A stretch of DNA of 64,000 nt from Nitrospira sp. CR1.3. Its GTDB lineage: Bacteria; Nitrospirota; Nitrospiria; Nitrospirales; Nitrospiraceae. The position numbers were made by a program, and so were the translations under genes. Below are positions 38,008-44,820 of this stretch, piece after piece. How positions within the stretch are numbered: the stretch's first letter is position 1; the number at the start of each line of letters is the position of its first letter. The stretch covers positions 62,001 through 126,000 of the forward strand of contig WIAH01000007.1 in assembly GCA_014055525.1 (NCBI GenBank), written 5' to 3'. A model generated the notes under the pieces. The model was not told the DNA's origin and did not search any database. It saw only the letters and a program-made list of their open reading frames with translations.

Positions 38008-38387
38008 GGGTGCGGAGATTCCGTCTCAGGGGTGCGAAGCATCCCCTGTCGCCGGAGAGTCGAGCACCAGACTGCTTTCAACGCGTCGAAGGACAACCCC
38101 ATCGCATCGCGCTTCGGGAAGACGAGGAGGGAGTACCCCGCAATCAGCTGCCCATAAACCTGTCTTGTCAGCTCCCGAAACAGGCGCTTCGCTCGATTCC
38201 GCCTGACTGCCCCTCCGAAACGCTTCCCCACCACAATGCCCACGCGGGTGTCATTATCTTCCGTTCGGCAGATCAACAGATTGAACGATGTAGTCGACAG
38301 GCGGCGCCCGTGCTGTTTGACATGTTCGATGTCACGACTCGCGCGGAGGAACCGTTTTCTGTCTCCTCCTCGCCTTTCTCTTGCCAT
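38004..38387 (-). CDS. rnpA: Ribonuclease P protein component
   Basis: Basic protein that binds M1 RNA and helps remove tRNA 5' leaders. The RNR signature [19 protein letters not shown] is central (about residues 52-70). I prefer the ATG at 38387 (127 residues) because an Arg-rich N-terminus of this kind is usual; a TTG at 38408 would add seven residues, and no site has a strong ribosome-binding sequence. It lies between rpmH and yidD in the standard order. Confidence 0.93.
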   Translation of the reverse strand: MARERRGGDRKRFLRASRDIEHVKQHGRRLSTTSFNLLICRTEDNDTRVGIVVGKRFGGAVRRNRAKRLFRELTRQVYGQLIAGYSLLVFPKRDAMGLSFDALKAVWCSTLRRQGMLRTPETESPHP

Positions 38388-38510
38388 ACGAGCAGACCCG
38401 CCTCGCAAGACCGCGCCTCGTCATGCTGAAGAAGAAACTTCCAGATGGAGAAAGAAACGGGGGGCAATGGCGCTCGTGAACCTCGGCGGTGTCCTGAGCG
38501 GATAACGGAA

Positions 38511-38648
38511 CTAGACGGTCAACCGGGCCCGCCCCTTTGCTCGACGGCGAGCCAGCACTTTGCGACCGTTCTTGGTGCTCATTCGCTTTCGGAACCCGTG
38601 TTCGCGCTTTTTCTTCAAATTTGAGGGCTGCTGAAAGGTAAACGACAT
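38511..38648 (-). CDS. rpmH: 50S ribosomal protein L34
   Basis: A 45-residue ribosomal protein, below many gene-length cut-offs. It reads [20 protein letters not shown], then [20 protein letters not shown] and ARLTV, matching L34 over its full length. AGAAGGAGA precedes the ATG, and a consensus sigma-70 promoter lies 43 bases upstream. It starts the rpmH-rnpA-yidD-yidC-mnmE-mnmG-rsmG-parA-parB series. Confidence 0.98.
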   Translation of the reverse strand: MSFTFQQPSNLKKKREHGFRKRMSTKNGRKVLARRRAKGRARLTV

Positions 38649-38690
38649 GCCTTCTCTCCTTCTCCGATCAATTCCTGAAACGAAGGAGGC

Positions 38691-38719
38691 ATTATAGGGG
38701 TCGACTTATCTGCTGTCAA
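38691..38719 (-). promoter_or_regulatory. Consensus sigma-70 promoter of rpmH
   Basis: On the minus strand TTGACA (38719-38714) and TATAAT (38696-38691) both match the consensus fully and are exactly 17 bases apart. Transcription should start near 38684, giving a leader of about 36 bases before rpmH. Confidence 0.92.
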
Positions 38720-38960
38720 ACCAACATGTTTCATCTGCTGAACCAAATAAATATTTCGGGCGTCCCGAACTCCGAGGCGCTTATCATTCTCGTCCCGGTG
38801 CCGATAAGCCATTGATAAGACTTTCATATTGAGGCGATTTTGTGGATCTTTTCGACGGACTAGGCTAGACTGCCACAGACAGATTGAGCGACCTTTCCTG
38901 AGTCCGGTGTAAATCCTTGGCTTAATGGGACGATTTCGCCAAACGCGCGTTGTGATTCCT

Positions 38961-38975
38961 TGGCATTACCTTTGC
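38961..38975 (+). promoter_or_regulatory. Sigma-54-type promoter of the L,D-transpeptidase cluster
   Basis: TGGCATTACCTTTGC fits the -24/-12 pattern (TGGCA, then TTGC, with GG and GC ten bases apart). The predicted start near 38987 leaves a leader of about 90 bases before the lipoprotein gene at 39077. Confidence 0.6.
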
Positions 38976-39076
38976 GACATCGAATTGGTTCACAACATCA
39001 TCAATCCAATCATGGACTACGGGGGTGCAACGAATACCGCCGACATCCGTCGCCTCACGCAGAAGGAGAGTTGATC

Positions 39077-39700
39077 ATGACAAGACCATCGAAGACTGTT
39101 CCTGTGCTGTGTGCGGTGCTTCTCCTGATCCTCGGTGGTTGCGCGCAGCCGCCGACCGAACAGATCAACGCCGCCGAGCAGGCGATCAAGGAAGCGCAGC
39201 AGAGCGGCGCCGCCATTTACCTCGCAGACGAGTATGCGAAGTTGGAGGGTAGCCTGGCGACCATCAAGAAAGAGGTTGCGGATCAGGACGCCAAGTTCGC
39301 GTTGTTCCGCGATTACGGCAAGGTCGACCAACTCGTCGCGACAACCAAGAGTGAAGCAGACCGAGTGAAAATCGAGGCGGTAAAGAAAATGGAAGAGGCC
39401 AAGGCTGTCGCTACGCAAGCCCACCACGTTGCTCAGGACGAGGTCAAGCGTGCGCTGGAACTCGTCGCGAAGGCTCCGGCAGGCAAAGACCGCGCGGCGC
39501 TGGAATCGATCAAGACCGACGCCGAAGCTCTCAAGGCTTCGCTCAATGACGTCCAGATGATGATCGATAAAGCTGATTATCTTGCAGCCCAGACTAAAGC
39601 CAAGGCTATTCAGGAAAAGAGTCAGGCGTTGTCCCGTGAAATCGAGACTGCGCTCGCCAAGATCGGCAAAGGGAAGCCCGCGGCTGGCAAAAAGAAATAG
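39077..39700 (+). CDS. Coiled-coil lipoprotein, first gene of the L,D-transpeptidase cluster
   Basis: A 207-residue lipoprotein. The signal peptide ends with the lipobox LGGC (Cys22). The mature part is almost all helix, rich in Ala, Lys and Glu (EQAIKEAQQSGAAIYLADEY, AKLEGSLATIKKEVADQD, KAVATQAHHVAQDEVKRAL), with a Lys-rich C-terminus. This DUF4398-like arrangement recalls Lpp-type rods that span the periplasm, possibly tethered to peptidoglycan through terminal lysines (inference). AAGGAGAG lies before the ATG. It is 14 bases upstream of the first L,D-transpeptidase gene. Confidence 0.8.
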   Translation: MTRPSKTVPVLCAVLLLILGGCAQPPTEQINAAEQAIKEAQQSGAAIYLADEYAKLEGSLATIKKEVADQDAKFALFRDYGKVDQLVATTKSEADRVKIEAVKKMEEAKAVATQAHHVAQDEVKRALELVAKAPAGKDRAALESIKTDAEALKASLNDVQMMIDKADYLAAQTKAKAIQEKSQALSREIETALAKIGKGKPAAGKKK

Positions 39701-39714
39701 CTCGGATTGGTGGC

Positions 39715-40863
39715 ATGAACTCATTTCATCAGAACGGACGAATGTTCGCGTGCGGCACGGCTGCCCTGGCGTTGGCTGCCTTCGCCACCGGCTGTGTTGA
39801 AGCGGTGCCAGAGGAGGTCGTGGAGGCAGTGGAATCCATCGACCGCGATCTGATGCAGTTGCGCGCCTCAGAGATCTCACCGGACGACTACGCTCGCTTC
39901 ACGCACCAATGGATGGCGCTCAAAGCCCGAGTCGAAGCGGAAGACGACGCGATTCGTTGGCCATGGGAACCGAACGATTTGGAGTCGTCCCTTCGCCTCC
40001 TCCAAGAAGAAGGCATACAGACGGTCGCCCGGCTGACTGAGCAACGAGAACTCCTCCGAAGGTCGGCGGAGGAACAACTGGCCCGGGTGGAGGATCGTTC
40101 CCGTGTGATCGCCCGCCATGTGAGCACGATCGACAGCCGGCTGGTGTTAGGCCAGAAGCCGGTGGAGACCGAACTCCTGATCAAACAGGCCCGGTCGTTT
40201 TATGAGCAAGGACAGTATGGCCAGTCACTCGCCGCATCGGATCAAGCCGCGCAAAGCCTTGCGACTCAAGCTTTGCTGCTGAACAGTGAACTGGGACGCT
40301 ACGCGAATCGTGAACGGATCGCCCGCTGGCAGCAGATGGCCAAGGAAACTGTGGAATGGTCGCGCAGGCACCGTACCTCTGCCATTGTGGTCAGCAAAGC
40401 GGAGCGTCGCCTCACCCTCTACAGGAACGGCCAGAAAGTGTTATCATACCCCGTCCGGTTGGGATTCAACGGCATCAGGGAAAAACGATATCAGGGCGAC
40501 GGCGCCACACCCGAGGGCCGGTACCGTGTGACTGGCAAACGCGGGCAGGGGGAGACGCAGTTCTACCGGGCGCTGGTGCTGGACTACCCGAACGCAGAGG
40601 ACCGGCGGCGTTTTCTGCTCGAACGGAAGACGGGACATATTCCAGCCTCCCGGGGAATCGGCGGACAAATTGAAATTCACGGGATCGAGAACGAATTGAT
40701 GGCGCAGACCCTCGGTTGCGTCATGCTGGATAACCCGCAAATGGCCTTGCTGTTCAGCCGCGTCGAGAAGGGCACACCGGTGACCATCGTCGGGGCATTA
40801 CACGAGCAAAATTCCGTGGCCCTCGTTTTGGCCAATCTGAGCGCACGCACGAATGAAATCTAA
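39715..40863 (+). CDS. L,D-transpeptidase (YkuD) lipoprotein with helical N-terminal domain
   Basis: Likely envelope enzyme that makes 3-3 peptidoglycan cross-links or attaches lipoproteins. The 382 residues have a lipoprotein signal (lipobox ATGC, about Cys27), a long helical section (about 35-220) and a YkuD domain (about 223-360, beginning SAIVVSKAERRLTLYRNGQK). The active site has His322 (IEIHG) and Cys335. The canonical (S/T)HGC is TLGC here, so the His before Gly is missing; the nucleophile remains. The helical section may pair with the lipoprotein encoded just upstream. Confidence 0.87.
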   Translation: MNSFHQNGRMFACGTAALALAAFATGCVEAVPEEVVEAVESIDRDLMQLRASEISPDDYARFTHQWMALKARVEAEDDAIRWPWEPNDLESSLRLLQEEGIQTVARLTEQRELLRRSAEEQLARVEDRSRVIARHVSTIDSRLVLGQKPVETELLIKQARSFYEQGQYGQSLAASDQAAQSLATQALLLNSELGRYANRERIARWQQMAKETVEWSRRHRTSAIVVSKAERRLTLYRNGQKVLSYPVRLGFNGIREKRYQGDGATPEGRYRVTGKRGQGETQFYRALVLDYPNAEDRRRFLLERKTGHIPASRGIGGQIEIHGIENELMAQTLGCVMLDNPQMALLFSRVEKGTPVTIVGALHEQNSVALVLANLSARTNEI

Positions 40864-40872
40864 CCGGAACCC

Positions 40873-41505
40873 ATGACGCGAGCCCTCCTACTCCTCTCTT
40901 CTAGTTTGCTCGGCTTCCTTCTCATGACTCTGACCCAAAGCAGCCCGATACCGATGACCGACGCATCCGGCGTCCAGCCGATCGTCAGAGACCCCACCGC
41001 GCTCAGAGCCTTGCAGGCGCGTTACAAGTCGCTGACCAAGCAACTGACCCAGCTGATCCCGGCTCAGCCTTATATTCTTGTCGATACCGCAAGAAATCAT
41101 CTGTTCATCAAGCGGCGCGACCGGGTGATGCTGGATGCGCTCGCTTCGACCGGAAGCGGTACCATGCTCGACAAGCCCGGCGATTCCAATAGCCAGTGGA
41201 TATTCGATACACCGCGCGGAGAGTTCTACGTTCAGTCCAAACTGGTGAATCCTGTCTGGGTCAAGCCGGATTGGGCCTTCGTCGAAGAAGGGCTGGCGGT
41301 CCCTAAGAACCAGATGGATCGTATGGAGCCGGGCGTCCTGGGCGAGTATGCGCTCGGTTTCGGCAAGGGATTCTTCATACACGGAACACTCTATACGAGG
41401 CTGCTCGGCAAGAATGTGACGCACGGTTGCATCAGATTGAACGACGACGATCTCAAGAGCGTCTATCAACTCGCGCGAGTCGGGACGCCCATCATGATTT
41501 TCTAA
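40873..41505 (+). CDS. L,D-transpeptidase (YkuD domain), canonical active site
   Basis: A 210-residue exported YkuD protein. An N-terminal hydrophobic signal (about 4-20) is followed by the catalytic domain (about 70-205): PYILVDTARNHLFIKRRDRV is the first strand pair, and the full active site is present as His170 (FFIHGTL) and THGC with His184 and Cys186. Unlike its upstream neighbour it keeps the standard motif, so it is the safer candidate for active cross-linking. It is ten bases after that gene, in one operon. Confidence 0.92.
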   Translation: MTRALLLLSSSLLGFLLMTLTQSSPIPMTDASGVQPIVRDPTALRALQARYKSLTKQLTQLIPAQPYILVDTARNHLFIKRRDRVMLDALASTGSGTMLDKPGDSNSQWIFDTPRGEFYVQSKLVNPVWVKPDWAFVEEGLAVPKNQMDRMEPGVLGEYALGFGKGFFIHGTLYTRLLGKNVTHGCIRLNDDDLKSVYQLARVGTPIMIF

Positions 41506-41531
41506 TCTGCGTCAGGACCGACGCAGCTTCC

Positions 41532-42173
41532 ATGGCAATCGTTCTCTTGCTCCTTTCACTCTTGGTCGGCTGCGTGCCCACTGCCTCTTCCGCAGAACTC
41601 GATAATCCCCTCGATGTCGACATCAACGATCCGGCCGCACTGCAGGAAGCTACGAGGGTTCTGGCCGACGAACTCAAGCTGGCCGCAAGACCCCAAACCT
41701 ATCTCCTGATAGACCTCGTCTCTCAGGCCGTCGTCATCAAAGCTCGTGGCGTGGAGATGCATCGCCTTTCCATCTTAAGGTGGTCGGTTGAATCCCTCGA
41801 GAACATGACGGGCATCTTTCGACTGACCGCACGCCCCCCGATCGTCCGTCGAAAGGTGACCCCCTCTGCGGCGGCAGGACAAGACCCGATTTCGCTCTCC
41901 GATATGCCCGTCTCGTACCGTCTCGCCTTTTCGTCGTCGCTGACGATGGAGATCATGCCTCCGGCGCAACAGGCCCCGCTGCAATGGGCTCTCTCCCGCG
42001 CGAAAGCCTGGTGGCGATGGTTGCGCCGCTGGTTCCAGACGCTTTCCTCCCCCAATGTTTCAGAACCCGCGCCGCATATTCTGCTGACATTCTCCGAAAA
42101 CGAGGCTCAATCCCTGGCTTGGTCGCTGATTGACGGCATGCCTCTGGTGATTCGCCGGCCGGCCGAGCGATAA
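41532..42173 (+). CDS. Lipoprotein resembling a degenerate L,D-transpeptidase
   Basis: A 213-residue lipoprotein (lipobox LVGC, Cys14). Residues about 53-85 (TYLLIDLVSQAVVIKARGVE) parallel the first YkuD strands of the preceding gene (PYILVDTARNHLFIKRRDRV), but no HGC motif follows, and the C-terminal half (about 145-213) is Trp- and Arg-rich and different. It could be an inactive paralogue that binds the substrate or regulates the two enzymes upstream (inference). ATG 41532 is chosen because it gives a proper signal peptide; a longer reading overlaps the previous gene. Confidence 0.7.
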   Translation: MAIVLLLLSLLVGCVPTASSAELDNPLDVDINDPAALQEATRVLADELKLAARPQTYLLIDLVSQAVVIKARGVEMHRLSILRWSVESLENMTGIFRLTARPPIVRRKVTPSAAAGQDPISLSDMPVSYRLAFSSSLTMEIMPPAQQAPLQWALSRAKAWWRWLRRWFQTLSSPNVSEPAPHILLTFSENEAQSLAWSLIDGMPLVIRRPAER

Positions 42174-42193
42174 TCCGTCGGCGACTGTCCCCT

Positions 42194-42222
42194 TTGGCTT
42201 CCCCCGCCGCATAAGATACAAT
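42194..42222 (+). promoter_or_regulatory. Sigma-70 promoter of the pgl-glk-rpiA operon
   Basis: TTGGCT (4/6) at 42194-42199 and TACAAT (5/6) at 42217-42222 are 17 bases apart; a start near 42229 leaves about 55 bases before pgl. Confidence 0.6.
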
Positions 42223-42283
42223 TCTCCTTATCAAGAGGCGAACTTTCCCGCTGAGAATCACATCTTACCCCTCCTTCACAGAT

Positions 42284-43042
42284 ATGACCGCTCAACCGGA
42301 TATTCGGATCACCCACGAAACACAATGGAGCGACGATGCGGCTACATTGCTCCAGCAAATCAGCGACCAGGCCGTACGACTGCGCGGCAGATTCCTGCTC
42401 GCCCTTTCCGGCGGCTCAACCCCGCAACGCCTCTACAGGACCTTGACGCAATCGGAATGGAAGCAGCGAATGGATTGGCGCCACACGGCGTTTCTCTTCG
42501 GCGACGAACGGTGCGTACCGCCCGATCATACGGAAAGTAACTATGCAATGGCGCAAGCCGCGCTGTTCCAGCCGTTAGGGATCGGTCCCGACCATATCTA
42601 TCGGATGAAGGGGGAGGATCAGAATCCGTCATCCGCCGCGCGAGCCTATGAAGAGACGGTCCGGATGGTCACCAAATGCCCGCCCCCGGCCATCCCACAG
42701 CTCGATCTCGTGTGCCTCGGACTTGGAGAAGACGGCCACACCGCCTCGCTTTTTCCAGGGACTGCCGCGCTCCAAGATCAGACGCACCTCGTCGCCGTCG
42801 GTCGAGCCCCGAAAGGCGTCACTTTGCGCCTCACTCTCACCCTAGGTGTGATCAACCGGGCGAGTGTGATACTGTTTCTGGTCACCGGTTCGACGAAGGC
42901 ACGGATGGTCCGCAGGGTGCTGGAACCACAATCCACAGCCGATCGGCAGCTGCCGGCTGCGCTGGTGAAACCAGATCAAGGACGCCTGATCTGGCTGCTG
43001 GATCAACCGGCCGGATCCGAGTTGACCAGCATTCGAAGGTAA
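42284..43042 (+). CDS. pgl: 6-phosphogluconolactonase
   Basis: Hydrolyses 6-phosphogluconolactone in the oxidative pentose phosphate pathway. The 252 residues have the Pgl/NagB-type fold with FLLALSGGSTPQRLYRTL (phosphate loop), FGDERCVPPDHTESNYAMA and LGLGEDGHTASLFPGT, the active-site His segment. Length is typical. It is followed by glk (18-base gap) and rpiA, forming a compact glucose-6-phosphate/pentose cassette; zwf and gnd are not present here. Confidence 0.95.
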   Translation: MTAQPDIRITHETQWSDDAATLLQQISDQAVRLRGRFLLALSGGSTPQRLYRTLTQSEWKQRMDWRHTAFLFGDERCVPPDHTESNYAMAQAALFQPLGIGPDHIYRMKGEDQNPSSAARAYEETVRMVTKCPPPAIPQLDLVCLGLGEDGHTASLFPGTAALQDQTHLVAVGRAPKGVTLRLTLTLGVINRASVILFLVTGSTKARMVRRVLEPQSTADRQLPAALVKPDQGRLIWLLDQPAGSELTSIRR

Positions 43043-43060
43043 ATCTCGCAAAGGGACGAC

Positions 43061-44125
43061 ATGATCCTTGCCGGGGATATCGGAGGGACCAAAACTCACC
43101 TGGCTCTCTTTGAATGGAAGAGCGAGCGCACCGATCCGACTCGTGCGGAATCCTTTCATAGCGCCGATTACGCCTCACTGGAAGAGATCCTTGAGGAGTT
43201 CCTGACGCCGCCGAAACCGGCGACTCCGATCGATGAGCTCAGTAGTCCGGCAGACGAGGCTTCTGAGTCAGGCCTTCATTCTGAACAACCGGGCCCGCCG
43301 AAGATTGAGGCGGCTTGCTTTGGGGTCGCCGGCCCGGTCTTCCAGAATCAATGTCGCACGACCAATCTGCCTTGGGTTCTGGATGGAGCAGTGCTGGCCA
43401 AACGGTTCGACATTCCGAAGGTTCAGCTCCTCAATGATCTGGAAGCAACCGCCCATGGCATTCTCCTCCTTCGCCCCGATGAGCTGCACCCTTTGAACGT
43501 CGGGACGCCGCCCACCCAGCAGCAGGCTATCGCCCTCCTTGCCGCCGGAACTGGGCTCGGCGAATCGATTCTCTTCTGGGACGGAACACGATACCGACCG
43601 ATGCCGTCTGAGGGAGGCCATGCGGATTTCGCGCCCAATAACGACAATGAGATCGAACTGCTGCGGCATGTGCGGAGCCACTACCTGCACGTCAGCTACG
43701 AACGTATCCTCTCAGGTCCTGGTCTTTACGCTATCTACGAGTATTTACGGGATACGAAGAAGAACGAGCCGACCTGGCTGGCGGAAAAAATTGCGGCGGG
43801 CGATCCTGCCGCGGAAATTGCCGTGGCGGGCCTAAGTGGCCAAGCGGAGATCGCGAAACAAACTCTGGACATGTTCGCTTCGATCTTCGGCGCCGAAGCG
43901 GGCAATCTTGCGCTAAAAGCCATGGCGCTCAACGGCGTCTATCTCGGAGGAGGAATCGCCCCGAAACTGCTGGCGAAGCTCAAGGACGGCGCCTTCATGA
44001 AAGCCTTCACCAATAAAGGGCGTTACAAACGGCTGCTCAGCAGCATTCCTGTCTACGTGGTCTTGAACGACCGCGCCGGACTGCTCGGCGCCGCCTCCAC
44101 CGCCGGACAACTGGCCCGGTCATGA
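43061..44125 (+). CDS. glk: Glucokinase (proteobacterial-type Glk family)
   Basis: Phosphorylates glucose with ATP. The 354 residues have the phosphate loop LAGDIGGTKTHLALFE, the catalytic-Asp segment LLNDLEATAHGI, GTGLGESILFWDG and the EGGHADFAPNND sugar-binding motif. The protein is about 30 residues longer than E. coli Glk; the extra part is a Pro/Glu/Ser-rich stretch at about 45-80 between two core strands and should be a surface loop. Its TGA overlaps the rpiA ATG (ATGA). Confidence 0.93.
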   Translation: MILAGDIGGTKTHLALFEWKSERTDPTRAESFHSADYASLEEILEEFLTPPKPATPIDELSSPADEASESGLHSEQPGPPKIEAACFGVAGPVFQNQCRTTNLPWVLDGAVLAKRFDIPKVQLLNDLEATAHGILLLRPDELHPLNVGTPPTQQQAIALLAAGTGLGESILFWDGTRYRPMPSEGGHADFAPNNDNEIELLRHVRSHYLHVSYERILSGPGLYAIYEYLRDTKKNEPTWLAEKIAAGDPAAEIAVAGLSGQAEIAKQTLDMFASIFGAEAGNLALKAMALNGVYLGGGIAPKLLAKLKDGAFMKAFTNKGRYKRLLSSIPVYVVLNDRAGLLGAASTAGQLARS

Positions 44126-44820
44126 GCGTGACGGATCTCGACCAGTTGAAGCGCGCCGCAGCCATCAAGGCGGTGGACTATGTCCGTGACGGAATGGTCG
44201 TCGGCCTCGGAACCGGATCGACCGCAAAGCACATGGTGCTCGCCTTGGGAGAAAAGGTGAAGGCGGGCATGAAACTGCGGGCTGTGCCGACCTCTCAGGA
44301 GACGGCATCGCTTGCGGAACGATGCGGCATCGTCTTGATCGATGCGGACAATCGCTGGATGATCGACGTGACGATCGACGGGGCGGATCAAGTCGACCCC
44401 GACTTCAATTTGGTGAAAGGTGGCGGAGGCGCGCTGTTGAAGGAAAAAATCGTCGCAGCTTCGGCTAAGCAGTTCATCGTGTTAATTGACTACACCAAGC
44501 AGGTCCCCGTTCTCGGAGGCTCCTTCCCACTTCCGATCGAGGTGATTCCGTTCGGTTGGGGTAGCACCGCGCGCGAGATCGAGACCCTGACTCATAGTCG
44601 AGTGGTCCTCAGGCAACGGAACGGGTCGCCCTTTCTAACGGAATCGGGCAACCTGATCGTGGACGTGCATCTGCCACGCATCGACCAGCCGAGAGACCTT
44701 GAAGCAGCCCTCAACTGGATCCCGGGAGTCGTGGAAACCGGCCTTTTCGTCGGCCGGACCGATGTGCTAATCGTCGGTACGCCTCACGGCGTCGAAACAT
44801 ACCATGCGACGAGGCGATGA
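44122..44820 (+). CDS. rpiA: Ribose-5-phosphate isomerase A
   Basis: Interconverts ribose 5-phosphate and ribulose 5-phosphate, next to Rpe in the same pathway. The 232 residues show VGLGTGSTAKHMV, TIDGADQVDPDFNLVKGGGG (catalytic Asp pair and phosphate-binding Lys) and ALLKEKIVAASAKQFIV. Length and motif order are those of RpiA. It overlaps glk by four bases at its start, and its end overlaps the aminopeptidase gene by 17 bases if that gene starts at its first ATG. Confidence 0.96.
   Translation: MSVTDLDQLKRAAAIKAVDYVRDGMVVGLGTGSTAKHMVLALGEKVKAGMKLRAVPTSQETASLAERCGIVLIDADNRWMIDVTIDGADQVDPDFNLVKGGGGALLKEKIVAASAKQFIVLIDYTKQVPVLGGSFPLPIEVIPFGWGSTAREIETLTHSRVVLRQRNGSPFLTESGNLIVDVHLPRIDQPRDLEAALNWIPGVVETGLFVGRTDVLIVGTPHGVETYHATRR

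Larger units (their letters stand above)
38649..39076. other. 428-base divergent spacer between rpmH and the lipoprotein gene
   Basis: No gene is evident. It carries the rpmH promoter (38691-38719, minus strand), a sigma-54-type promoter for the rightward cluster (38961-38975), four copies of GATAAG/CTTATC between 38705 and 38819, and a CGGGCGTCCCG hairpin near 38759. I looked for an origin of replication because rpmH often borders one, but found no consensus DnaA boxes. Confidence 0.6.

Noticed and set aside
38649..39076. Chromosomal origin of replication beside rpmH
   Set aside because: No dnaA gene or consensus DnaA box is present; only TTATC half-matches occur, and sampled base composition does not support a skew switch here.
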